From Diorhabda sublineata (Eukaryota; Arthropoda; Insecta; Coleoptera; Chrysomelidae): a stretch of DNA of 64,000 bases. The notes below the pieces were generated by a model. That model was not told where the DNA came from and did no database searches. It saw only the letters and a list, made by a program, of their open reading frames with translations. Positions 40,200-51,000 of this stretch are shown piece after piece (within the stretch, counting starts at the first letter, position 1; each line of letters starts with the position of its first letter). The DNA is taken from NCBI RefSeq assembly GCF_026230105.1, contig NC_079475.1:30812086-30876085 (forward strand), read 5' to 3'. The position numbers and the translations under genes are program-made.

Positions 40200-40900
40200 A
40201 ATGAAAGTTTTCCAAGAGCGAATGTGATTTAAAAGAGAGCGGATAACGCTTGGTGATAAGGCAGTTGCTGGTAGGCTCTGCTCTTTAGTTATTGTTAGAC
40301 TCATTAAGAGAGGGAGACGTGTATTTGATGAAGATCCAATATGCACCCATCAAGCGATTGGGGAACTTCTTAATGCTTGATTCGCAATTGTGAATTATCA
40401 TGATCTACATGTGGCAAAAATTGTTACAAGTTAGATACAACAATCGCTTAAAAATTTACAGAAGGTACTGAAATAAGGTGAAGATCAAAATAGTGACAGG
40501 CGATGGCCGACACTTACTAGATACCATTTTATAATCTTTCTAACAGCCAGGAGAGCCGTTTGTGGACTCATGAATAGTCGGCAACACCAACAACGGCGGA
40601 AACCCAAGGTCTGTTAGGAATATTATAGCGTAGTTTTATTTCGTGGTACAGGATTAGTGAAAACAAATAACTTTGAAAATCACCGCACAGTCTCAGCGAA
40701 CTGGTACACCACAAAATGTTCACCTGCTATTCTTAATTCAATAAATATTGACGAGTTAATGTTGCATCGCTATAATTTATAGTTACACAATGCAAAGCAG
40801 AGTTTTGAATTTTTATGTAAAAATAATGTTATTGAACATACTTGTAGTGCCTTCTAACTTAATGTACATACCGTCACGTATGTGTCTAAAACTATCAAAA
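40200..40900 (+). pseudogene. mariner transposase remnant
   Basis: Visible pieces in order on the plus strand: FDEDPICTHQAIGELLN near 40330, KIVTGDG at about 40490 (usual 'IVTGDE', first Asp), SRLWTHE near 40555, FENHRTVSANWYTTKCSPAI at about 40673-40733 (usual 'LE.RRTVNSEWYTTICLPEV'), and LHNAKQSFEFLCKNNVIEH near 40785-40845 (usual 'LHHDNA..HTS..T..FL...N'). Stops and frameshifts are frequent, and the second Asp is not in place. It belongs to the same subfamily as 661-1110 and 50286-51000. Confidence 0.6.
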
Positions 40901-43185
40901 ATAATCAAAATATTTTGCGTGCTTTACAAATGTTCTTAATATATTGTTAATGTACCATAAATTTGTTTTTGGCGTTTACTTTGATTTATATTATTTTCAT
41001 TATTTTCCATGATTATATTTGGTGCTACTGTTTTATTAGAAGCAATTTTTTTCCCATGTAGGTATACCAAACTACGTAAGAATGTTTTAACATTTGTTTC
41101 AATTATTTTTTTTCTTCTCCTTTTCAAAATATTGTTAATAATTTTCAGTCATATGTTGGTTTTATTACTTTTTATTTATGATATGTATGCGTATGATTCT
41201 GTTTTTTTTCCAGAGATGGAATAAATTGGTACTTAATTTTATTTTTAATAGTCTCCCACGTTATATTTCATATGAATTTTCATTTTACACATCCGGTAGC
41301 CAATGTGCGAGGTGTAGCTATCAAATAACAAAAAAAAAAAGCTTAAAAATATTTCATTTTGATTTAATACATCTACCCCTTCTATATCACTGCAATCATC
41401 AACATCAACTTTCCATTGTTGGAAAAAAATGGAAAGAAAAGTTTCGTTGAATGTTACTATATTTTTAAATAAACTTGAAAGAGTTCCAATGGTATTTATC
41501 GTATTAGTAAAAACAGCGAATGTGGTAATTTGGTTCACACTTTTTGCGTATGAATTAATAACACTTAGAACATTTCTAGAATTCGCAATTATATTTAAAT
41601 TATAAAGCTAAATCATCTAGAAAGTCATCTGGACCGTGATAAAAAATTTCACATTTAAAAACACGTGAACACGATATACATCAATTTCATACATTATACA
41701 CTTTCTTTAATAATTCCCTCTTATATTGATACATTTCACATTTTTTCGGCCCAACTTATTTATTTATAGTAGTAGTGTATTCCCATCAGAGGAGTGTGAG
41801 GTCACATAAATATTATTCTCTTTTATTGAACGAATTTTTCCATCATCTGTCCTTTTTTCTGATTAGTCAGTACACAAATAAACACATTGTAATATTTGAA
41901 ATATTACGGTCATGTACTTATTGGAAAAATAGTTATGCTTTCTTGCAAGAATCTTCAGGTGGAGTTAATGTTTTCGACTCTAGTTTTTTATGCAGTTTCA
42001 TCCACTGGGACATACTATTACGTTGGTATACAGCTTTTCAATGTTTAAATCTAAATAATATTATAATAATTCCTGTACCCAGTAGTCACAACAGATGACG
42101 GTCTCGTGTACGTCTCTTAACAGCAGAGAATCACTTACGAATCATGGGGTACAGACATAATAATCTTACTGTTTTCAAATTGTTTTTCTACGTAAAAAAT
42201 AGTGTTAGAGTAACAGTCATTCATTTTCACATATTAACCAATCAACAAACATCCTTTTCTTCACATTAGTATTGAAACGAATCTATCCATCAGATCCGTG
42301 TGATATTTTGATAGATGAGATAAGAAACTAAGAATATAATCATCGTTGTGAGAGTTATAAGTCTTCGAGTTCTTATTCAATTGATTATACTTGAATTATA
42401 ATTCAAATTTTTCTTTTTTCCTTTGTTCGTATTAAATATTACCAAGTTATCACATCTACAATAGAACCATACGAGTATACGCTTCTCAGCATTTTCGTTT
42501 CCTTATAACTAATTGCATTATCCCATTTTCGTTTATAAATATAATCAAACAAGGTACTTATTATTAATTCGATAACCTATAATAATAACTTACAATTCTG
42601 AGAAGTTGTCGTTATATCAGAGACAAAAAGTGGATCAACCTGTTCATTTTGTAACGTTTTTTCCGGAATAAAAGAGCTAACAATTTAATTGGTGTAGCAC
42701 TGTACGAAGGGGTGAATAAAATTAACTTTACTCATATTTAAACAAGTTTCTTGGGAATTTCCTCTTCTAACCCTATCACGTTTAGGTCAATTTCGAGAGT
42801 TTTTTTCCTCTCATTTCTTCTACTTCATGAATTTTGATTAATTCAACCTACTCAGATATTTTTCTGTAAAACTGCGAAAATTCCCAACTCCACATTAAAC
42901 AATTTTCTGATGTTCAAATATAAGGAAACAATCTACATCAATAATACCAATAATGATTTAAACGAATTTAAAATTCCAATATATGTGAATGTTATTCTGG
43001 AATTTTCTGTGTTACACTAAAACAAAGAAAGTTAACAAAAAACTGATAAAATTTGACAATAGAACCAAAATGTCTTTTGATATATATTGTATAATTTCAG
43101 TAAACTGAGTTTAGTTGTAACGTTGGACATTATTCAAAAAAAGCTGCTTACATACCCGTAGAAAATAATTGGTACGAGCTAATGG
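40901..43185. other. AT-rich stretch without a supported gene
   Basis: Open frames at 41009-41538 (both strands) and 41775-42098 are low-complexity and unrecognised. No repeats of note. Confidence 0.5.
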
Positions 43186-43334
43186 TGAAGTTTCATGTAA
43201 ATTGCTAGTTGGCACTCGTATACCTCAGGGTTCCGTTTTTGTTTCCAGTTATTTTTTTGGTATTCTTTAATTCGTGGATTCGTAGATGAAACTAGTGTAA
43301 ACTGGAGTGGTTCAGATATACTAGCTTTATACCC

Positions 43335-43466
43335 TACCATGTGCAAAGATTTTATTACTATCAAGTCCTAGTCTAAGGCAGTCTTTGTTTAAACACTGAA
43401 AAAACTATAGTTTTATCCTACGAAGAAGCTTTACGACCTCTGAAACTCAACAATGACTTAAAGCGA
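43335..43466 (+). repeat. tandem duplication within the RT remnant, copy 1
   Basis: TACCATGTGCAAAGAT to CTCAACAATGACTTA aligns with 43491-43622 at an offset of 156-160 bases. Both copies carry TTTTATCCTAC and GGAGCTTTA/GAAGCTTTA blocks. Confidence 0.85.
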
Positions 43467-43490
43467 TCCAGACATACAAGCTTCACATTT

Positions 43491-43622
43491 TACCATGGGC
43501 AAAGATGTCATTACTATTAAGTTCTGGTCTGAAGCGAACGATCTTTCTTTGAACACTGGGAAAATTTAAGTTTTATCCTACAAAGGAGCTTTATAACCTT
43601 TAAAACTCAACAATGACTTACG
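43491..43622 (+). repeat. tandem duplication within the RT remnant, copy 2
   Basis: Second copy of 43335-43466. The divergence between copies shows that the duplication is not recent. Confidence 0.85.
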
Positions 43623-44362
43623 ATACAATACGATCCTCAAATTCGACCAAGTTACTTGGTCTACATATTGAAGGTGCACTTCAATGGTCTGTACATGTAG
43701 AGACCTTAGCAAAAAAAATTAACCTCCAATTATTTTGCCATTAAATCTGTATCTTAAAAGCTTGATTCTCGTACTGCTTTAACAATTTTAACTTTTACTC
43801 GTTGTTCGAATTGTAGTTTGCTCCTCTTCGAATCAATCTTCAAATTACAAAAAAGAGTTATTCGTTATAATTATGGTTTGAGTAATAGAACACATAGAGA
43901 ATTCTATTCAAAAAAACACAGAATTTCAACTTTTCAACGTTTGTTTGGTTCGCAAACACCTTCACAACTCAACTGAAAGACTCAAACATAGCTATTAGAA
44001 GAAAGAATTTGGCTAGTCACTTAACTATATCCAATTCTGAACTGGTAAAAATTTCCACCATCTTCAGTGCCAAAAATTCAATCAATTCAATCAGCTACAT
44101 TTAGAATTAAAAATGGCAAATACATTTAATAAGTTCCGAAGATTGCTACAGGAATTTCTACCTGAAAGACCTTATTCTTCTGTGGCAGAATTCTTTAATT
44201 CACCATAGACTCAATAGAATGGCATAATTCAATTTAGTGTGAAGTAAGGTATTATATGTATTATAATTATTATTATCAAGCCAAATTCTCATTTTACATT
44301 ATCTAATATGAAATCTTGGGGCTTTATCTATAAAATTGTAAAAATTTTTTAATGACATTAAA

Positions 44363-44379
44363 GCTCTCTCTCTCTCTCT
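44363..44379. repeat. (CT)n microsatellite
   Basis: About eight CT units, immediately after the 3' end of the retrotransposon remnant. Confidence 0.85.
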
Positions 44380-44380
44380 A

Positions 44381-45189
44381 TCTTTCCTTCACTAATGACT
44401 TTAAATGTTTGGAGACACTTCGTTGTGTTTAAATAGAGTGTGGTTGTGAACAAATAAGTGAAAAAGTCTCGGCTCGAGAAACTACTGCCCATTTTATATC
44501 GTTAGCCTTCAGTATTAACAAAAATCTTAATTTGTGAAACTAAGTTTCCATGAAAAACAAAACAAGAAAAAAAGATCAATAATTTCATTTATATAATAAT
44601 TTTGTCTTCATTATTTTTCGACAATTATCAAAACAATTGGTTTATGAAATGAAAAAAGAACTCATATGACATGAATTGAAGTCCATTGAAGGCGATTGAC
44701 GTCTATTATCATTTGATGTTGATCGATGTCTTATTATATCTATTGACGTCTATTAATGTCGATTTACGGCAATTCATGTCATTTGAGGTGATCAAATGGA
44801 TCACATTTTGCTTATTTAAATCGATTTTTTTTCTATTAAGGCCCAAAATTTCTTTCGTTTCTACAGCTATACAGGTAAATGCAAAATTCCGAGTTACATG
44901 CTCCCTCTGAGAAGAAATCACTGGTACAGACAGACAGACGGATGGACAAAACGATAGTAAAATTCAAACGGAATTAATTTGCTGGGTTGATGTTTCAAAA
45001 AATTGTCTGAAATACTCTTCGCTCAAGGGAGGACCGAGTAATTATTATTCAGCTGGCAGCTTCCGTACTAATTTAATATATAAACACGGCATTCTTTCAA
45101 ATTCAGTAATTGTTAAAGAAAAAATTGTGTGTGTCAGCTCCAACGCACGACTGGAGTTTACTCCTTAAGTTCGATAGTCTAACAAGACG
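44381..45189. other. AT-rich stretch with a degenerate short repeat
   Basis: 44680-44780 contains several near-copies of ATTGACGTCTATTAATGTCG-like units. ACAGACAGACAGACGGATGG at 44926 is a short GACA-type simple repeat. No coding motif. Confidence 0.5.
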
Positions 45190-45310
45190 CTAAAAGAGTT
45201 TATTTAACTCAAAAAAGATTGGTTGATTGGCAGAATATTTTGGGGTTCCTTCATTAATTTTTTGTAAGCTTTGTCTTTCGGCTGGAGTTTTTGGAGGTTT
45301 ACATTTTTTC
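45190..45310 (-). other. exon-like coding block with a KTPAERQ motif
   Basis: On the minus strand a polypyrimidine-rich stretch ending in TTTTTTGACTAG (AG at 45311-45312) is followed by an open frame: KKCKPPKTPAERQSLQK, then INEGTPKYSANQPI, ending at a TAG at 45190. 'PPKTPAERQR.YR.R' is a motif I remember from many short, uncharacterised or transposon-associated insect proteins. The block could be a terminal exon or part of a decayed element. It cannot be joined in frame to the neighbouring two-exon model using any good donor that I see. The 45313-45747 interval is very AT-rich and empty. Confidence 0.3.
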
Positions 45311-45747
45311 CTAGTCAAAAAATATAAAAAAACATTAGAAAATTTATAAATGCATAATTATAAAAATTTTTACCGATTTTAAGAAAATTGATAAAAAAAG
45401 GTTTTTATAAACATTTTTTTTAAATTATTATAATTAATGTTTTATTTAAAATATAATATTATCTTAATAATTAACAAAAATGGTTATAAAAAGATAATTA
45501 TGTCACTAAATCTTTTACATACAATAATAAATAGTACATGAAAATTTTTTAAATAAGCTAAAAAATAACTTTTCGAAAGAAAATTATATAAAAACATTAT
45601 TATAATGAAAAAATATTGTCGATTTTTCTGATAATATTATCGAATTATTGACTACAGTTGTTAATATTTAAAAATTATTTATAGAATAAATCATAATAAC
45701 GGGGAAGAATTTATAGACATCGACAAAAAAATTAATTTTTGGTTAGG

Positions 45748-46317
45748 TTAGAAATTTTCTATTTTTGTGGATGCGCTCGATGTTGTTAATTTACAGTGGG
45801 TTTTGGGTTTGTAGTTGCAAATAAATTGAGTCCAATCTTGATCAATGTTCGATTTATTGAACAGGATTTCAAAAGTGCGTTCAAATAACAATAATAATGG
45901 AATAACAATTTCGGAGCACGTTTTACTTTCGCCTTTCTTTTCGCTTGTGTCACTATTACATGAAACTGTCAAAAGGTGCTTATCGCCTACTAATTTTTAA
46001 TAAAATCAGAATACAATAGAATACATAATTACCAACTTTGACTCTATATAAAACAAAAGTATAGAGTGAAGTAGGATAGGGTCAAGGTTGGGTTGGGTTC
46101 GGGTCAGCTGTCAATTGATCAATTCTCAACACTCGATAATTCATATTGGATTGATTATCTAATTTTATGTGTTGTTTTCAAATATATATTTATATGAACT
46201 ACATCGATAATTATTATAATATTTAATAAATACAAGTTGCACATGCTCATACATATAATACATGAATTATAACGTACCTTGCAACCACGTGTTTGTTAGA
46301 TATTCCGGCAATATCAT
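45748..46317 (-). CDS. candidate two-exon small gene, 93 residues, unknown function
   Basis: Exon 1 is 46278-46317: ATG, then MILPEYLTNTWLQ plus one base, with an in-frame stop eight codons upstream of the ATG. It ends CAAG and is followed by the strong donor GTACGTT. The intron is 45990-46277 (288 bases, AT-rich) and ends ATTAAAAATTAG. Exon 2, 45748-45989, continues in phase: VGDKHLLTVSCNSDTSEKKG, then a hydrophobic run IVIPLLLLF, then FEILFNKSNIDQDWTQFIC and NYKPKTHC, stopping at TAA. A second acceptor three bases further (TAGTAG) gives the same frame. The product has several Cys residues, no clear signal peptide and no family I recognise. The upstream region (46330-46500) is more GC-balanced than the surroundings. 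It could still be chance; transcript evidence would decide. Confidence 0.35.
46277..46278 (-). other. splice donor of the candidate gene (exon 1/intron boundary)
   Basis: The minus strand reads CAAG then GTACGTT, close to the ideal metazoan donor. The boundary lies between bases 46278 (exon) and 46277 (intron). Confidence 0.4.
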
Positions 46318-47084
46318 GCACACCTCTTTCTGCCAGAGTTATTTGAAAATACTTTCAGTTCACTTTAGCGGAACACAATGATAATAAAACTTCACAATGA
46401 CAGCAACATAAGCATGTTGACATTGACAAATTAGAAAGTTGCGCATCATAGGGTGCGCACCAAAAACGTAACGAGGTCATTCTTCGATAGATTTCACTCC
46501 TCACATCTTATCATTTGTCAATATTAAATAACACTCCTAGTACCATTTTTAAATATGGGTATATGGAATATAAATATCTATTAAAATTAACAGCATATAT
46601 ATTCCCAAAAAAACCCGCTTGGAAGTTCAAAAAGTTATAATTTCCAAAACGAGTATGTTATTGATAACTTTTGCAGGACACATATGAAAGTATGAAATTA
46701 CCTACGTCAAAAGCGGTAGTGGTTGGAAACATACGTCTAGTTATGTCAGAATTTGACAATAATGTACGCAAAATTTGTGTTGAGCAAGTGATGAAAAAAA
46801 AAAAAAAGAAAAATATTCTATCTTACACCCGTTACGCTAATAACAATTAATCTTCAAAATTTCAGTGCCGATTGGCCTTTTTTTATAACAAAATTCACAT
46901 TAACCGTATACTGGTTATTATCGTTTAAGTAAAAGTTAATAGTTTTATCTACAGACATTTAAGGTAATTTCAAAGGGAAGTAATATGGTATTTAGGTCCT
47001 AAAATTTCACGTATTGTTCCGAGTGGTAGATTTGATGATGATCTGAGTTGAAAGAATGATATTCTGCTATTATAATCAATTTGT
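46318..47084. other. upstream region of the candidate gene, then AT-rich spacer
   Basis: 46395-46425 is an imperfect dyad (CAATGACAGCAACAT, then ATGTTGACATTG). 46440-46459 holds two TGCGCA hexamers 14 bases apart, like halves of a bidirectional-promoter (NRF-1 type) site. These would lie about 80-140 bases upstream of the proposed ATG. The rest to 47084 is AT-rich with a poly-A run near 46796. Confidence 0.35.
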
Positions 47085-47990
47085 TATAAACATTTCGATT
47101 TTGTTTGCTGGTGTGTTGTATCTTTTATATCTATTGAAAGCTTTTTTGTTTCTCTTAATTGCTGTTTCATAGTTGCTATTCCACCACGGCACATGATTGC
47201 GTCGTTTCAGGCGGGTACTTTTTCCGATATGTCTACTAATCGAAATACTAGTTTTGAAAAGGGCTCAGTTTGCTTTTATTAAGTTCCATTTTGGATATAG
47301 GTCGTGATTGTGATTTGATTTTCTGTTGTTATGAATAACGATTGGATAGTGGTCACACAGTGCCCACAAATAGTGAGGTCAATACATGAACCCTGCCCTT
47401 ATCGTATGTTAAATCTAATTGGTCTTACATCACTTAGGAAGGAGAGATATGCGTCATAAAGAATATCTCCCAATAAGCGACCTTTGTGGGTGATTGATGT
47501 GGATCCCACATGGTGTTATGGGCATTGAAGTCCCCGACTATTATCCTAGGTTGAGGAATTTGTTCCAATAATTCACTTAATTCTTCAGTATCTACTTGAT
47601 ATGCTGGAGGAATATATACATTGCAGATATTTACTTTTGGATTATTGTGTAGTTTCGATAGCTACGTCTTCTAGGTTTGTGAGTATCGTGACTTCTGCAG
47701 CATGGAGAGATTTGCCCAAAAATATTGCTACTTCTCCGCTGGGTATTCCAGTTTTTATTCGGTTGTTGCAGAAGCTGTTAAATTGTCTAAGCGAATCATT
47801 ATTATTGTATTTGAAATTGGTTTCTTACTTCTGTTTGGATAGGATGGCTTGCAACATTGGAAAGTTGTTATAAAAGTCTAAAAATTTGTATTTGACATTA
47901 TTAATTTTAGAAATATTTCCGCTTTGATTCGAGAGCATGGTCCTGTTTTGGCACAGGCCACTTAATATCAAGTTAATAGGAGCTGATTTT
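47085..47990 (-). pseudogene. non-LTR retrotransposon endonuclease domain (EEP/AP-endonuclease type)
   Basis: The minus strand reads, from about 47810: NNNDSLRQFNSFCNNRIKTG, SGEVAIFLGKSLHAAEV, then VNICNVYIPPAYQVDTEELS near 47630-47570, PQPRIIVGDFNAHNTMWDPH at about 47555-47500, then 'CIDLT'-like and SNRYS pieces, and finally RLKRRNHVPWWNSNYETAIK and RNKKAFNRYKRYNTP near 47200-47110. This is the Jockey-type N-terminal endonuclease: 'CNVYIPP', the catalytic 'GDFNAHN..WG' block, then the linker 'PWW...C......RN.A...Y'. The GDFNAHN motif is intact, but the frame is broken several times. The RT that should follow is absent, so the copy is truncated at its 3' side. Confidence 0.9.
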
Positions 47991-50285
47991 TTAGCAAATT
48001 TTTCATCCAAACCGATGTAAAATTGATAGCACTCTGTGTAACAAATTCACTGTATTAGTATAAATGTATGAGATTCTACTTAAAGTAATATGTCTCTGAA
48101 CTTCCAAAATATACTTCCAAAAGCTTCTATCTATAGTTTTATAAATTTTTAGAACTGTGATAACCATCGAAAAAGAGTTTTTTATAGAAACTGATACTTT
48201 CATTTCAAACATTACAGTTGCCAGAGCCGGACTCCCTCCGATTGGTCTTGTTTTTCAAAGAAATAAGTTAGAAAGTTTTTATTTCAATATCTAGTTAAAA
48301 TATTCATAATACATGATATTATAAAAAAGATATTATATATAAGAAAATAATGCGTAATGTGTAATGTTCAATTAATGCCTGCGAAAAGGATTTGAAATGC
48401 ACCTACGATTCATATATACTACGATTCAAGCTAACAGGTTAATTGGCGATTATTAGATAATTGCTATTTTGTTTTATAAAATTCACACATTCATTCCTTA
48501 AATTCAAAGCGTATTACAATGATATGGAAATCGTATGAGAATAAAACATCTCTTCAAGGCCGCAATCTTTTACCAACAAATCACCGATTTTTATAGTTTA
48601 TCTTTATAAAGTAGAATTGTAAACTGTAAGGGAGACTTCCTTCAAAATGCGGTTATATTGAAGAATCCAACAAATAGCTTGGACAAAATAAAGTAACTTA
48701 CACAAGTGCTAAAGAATAAAATGGAGTGTTGAATATAGTTGAGGTTCGTGATAATAGTCCACATGTATTTTTTCATCTGCCAAGCTTCGAAACCAATATA
48801 TATGTAACAGAAGGAAAGCATAATGTTAAATTAGTTGAACTTAGCTATTTTGAGATGTTTTTGTTGAAGCTTGAAACAATTTCCAGAAAATGTAGAGTCT
48901 ATTTAGAAATTATAGTTGGTTCTAATTGCAACATTTTATCTTCACAATAAGTAGAAATATTAAGCAATCGGAAAAAGTTTGAAACATGTTATAACTTCAA
49001 AACTCACAATAAATATCTATTACAATTATTTGAATTGTTGTGACTTCCAAATTACAAGTACAGATTTATTTTTATCGGGCAAAAAAGCAGGTCGTTAACC
49101 GAGTTACATTATTACTTTATTAACTAACGGCCATTGCGTTTTGGAGTTGTCTCGTCTGTCACACTCTCAATGCTTAATATTTGTGTCTCTATAGTGCTAT
49201 TTCTGAGTAAAAGCTTGGAATGTTCAGTGGTAACAAAGCTGGTTTAATAAAAACCTTCTAAAGTTGATGAACCTACTGAAAATTATATGTGCGGAATTAC
49301 TCTCTCATGCATGATTATCAAGAGATGAGTTTTTACGGGGTATTTTTAAAACGAAATCATCCGCAATATCCCCACACAAAAATAAATTATTATTTTCCAG
49401 GTGTCGTTGGCTACATTGTAACGGTAAGGAATATAATAAAAAGCAAATCAAGTACTACAACTAACTGTGTACAGCAAAGAATACCACTGATTGGAGAAGT
49501 TAAACTTGATGTACGATCTTTATCGAGATACTTAACACCTGTCATTACTTAATACGAGTATACGATATACTCGTATTTTCCATACAAAATCTAGGTTTGA
49601 TGAGGTTATCAAAAGATTATTATTTTGGTTAATAGAAATGCAAAAAAAAGTTTTTTCGGCTCACGTTGTTTCAATGAACGTATCGATAACACTGGCAAAA
49701 ATTTTGCTTGCTGGAACATGAAGCTGAATAGCATTCTAGAGTAGAATTAACCTATCCAAATACGAGAATAACAAGAAAAAACCTGTGAGAAGTTTTTTTG
49801 TTGCATTAAAAACAATATACACATTGTTGTGTATCTAATATAATTATTTGTAACACTCTTTATTTTTTCCTTTTGTGGGGACTCATACCTTCCCTCTTGA
49901 AAACTTAGTATTCACTCATCATCGCCGTTAGTATCAAATTTATATTGTTCTGATATTTTGGTGGGAACTTTTATCATGGTCGTCACTGCAACTTCCAAAT
50001 TCTCAGAAAAAATTATGTGTGATTCATAAGAATCTAAAACTTTATAATTTCTGTACCAGTAAAAAAATCCTCTTTTAACTTAACTGGAGAAAGACTTGTT
50101 TTAGACATTTTTGAATCCGTCGTCTTCTTTCTTCTTTAATCCAAATTTAATATGAAACAAGGACAGAAGGACATTTTTTGGGTCTTCAAAAGACGCATAG
50201 AAGGGTTGCGTATTAAGAACGGATCAAGCTACGAGTACTATTAGAGTTTTTCACATATACTTGAAATATTTATCATGGTAGCAAA
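47991..50285. other. AT-rich stretch without a supported gene
   Basis: Open frames at 48726-48950 and 49289-49552 (plus) are unrecognised. The only notable structure is a perfect 12-base inverted repeat at 49551-49577. Confidence 0.5.
49551..49577. repeat. perfect hairpin, 12-base arms, 3-base loop
   Basis: AATACGAGTATA (49551-49562), loop CGA, TATACTCGTATT (49566-49577). The arms are exact reverse complements. Confidence 0.95.
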
Positions 50286-51000
50286 ATGGAGTTAAAAGAA
50301 CAACATTTTCGAGCGATGATAATTTAACTTCAACGCGGATTGAATCAACATCAATGTGCAAATAAACTCTCTTCGACTTTTGGTGATGAAGTACCATCTT
50401 GAACTACCGTGTTTTGCTGGATTTGAGAAGATTTAACAATGAGACATAATTAAGCATTAAGCACTGTCAAAAAATATTTTTTCGCGTTGGATAGTACATA
50501 CTTTGACAAAAAAGAGATCATGTCGATTGCGGCGAAGAAATGCCGAAAAACCTCAATCGTGACAGGCGACAAATCATGGATCAATGCATATGGATCCAAA
50601 ACTATACAATATCTGTAAGGGGGTTTCAAGATAAGAAGTCCAACAAAAGTTGTTCGCACACTTAGTACTTCGAAGCTAATGGTCGCCTGTTTTTTTTTAG
50701 GAATAACTGCACATGTCACCAATGTTTCATTAGACGTAGATCAATGCAAGCACTCCCACATCAGTTCAAACAAAAACGTTTGGTCCTTACAGTTCTCATT
50801 TGGCACTCAATGATTCCTTTTTATTCTCGCAGATCGAAAACAAAGTGTGGAGTCATTGTTTTTTATACCTCAAGAAACGGTTTATGTGTTCGAATAACAT
50901 GATTTGCAGGTGTCTTAATCGAAAGTGGAAAAATGCTTCAAAAATTGGTTCAGAAACATGCAAAAGTGCATGATCTCAATTATGGAGATTTGTTTTCATT
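50286..51000 (+). pseudogene. mariner transposase remnant, both ends of the protein present
   Basis: Starts with ATG at 50286: MELKEQHFRAMI, the usual start of this subfamily. The HTH follows as STFGDEVPS. The catalytic region is recognisable: SIVTGDKSWINAYGSKTIQY near 50555-50615 (first Asp in 'VTGDESW', here present as TGDKSW), PTKVVRTLSTSKLMVACFFL ('PTKVVRGRSTSKQMVACFF'), GITAHVTNVSLD. The 'HHDNASSHTS' and 'PYSPDLAP' blocks are replaced by unreadable or deleted sequence, and the C-terminus VEKCFKNWFRNMQKCM is at about 50925-50965. It is shorter than a full transposase, so the second and third catalytic blocks were probably deleted. Related copies: 661-1110 and 40200-40900. Confidence 0.85.

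Larger units (their letters stand above)
43186..44360 (+). pseudogene. non-LTR retrotransposon, RT and 3' end, with internal duplication
   Basis: Plus-strand pieces in order: LLVGTRIPQGSVFVSSYFFG (usual 'G..VPQGSVLGPLLF.IY'), SLCLNTEKTIVLSY ('LCLNTEKT'), STKLLGLHIEGALQWSVHVE and TLAKKINLQLF ('FLGI.LD..L.W..H...L..K....F'), FKLQKRVIRYNYGLSNRTHR, EFYSKKHRISTFQRLFG, and near 44130 RFRRLLQEFLPERPYSSV. The order is that of a Jockey/CR1-like pol from RT motif 5 to the end. The catalytic YADD motif lies where a 156-160-base tandem duplication has occurred and is not readable. A short CT tract follows the coding end at 44363. Confidence 0.85.

Noticed and set aside
41009..42098. Cluster of open frames around 41-42 kb on both strands
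   Set aside because: Overlapping frames on both strands with low complexity; no motif and no splice structure.
45190..45990. Joining the KTPAERQ block to the two-exon candidate as a third exon
   Set aside because: The block needs a phase-2 donor. The only phase-2 GT sites in exon 2 are very weak, so the two are kept separate.
46085..46104. GGTTGGGTTGGGTTCGGG considered as telomere-like repeat
   Set aside because: Too short and not the insect TTAGG unit; lies in the proposed intron.
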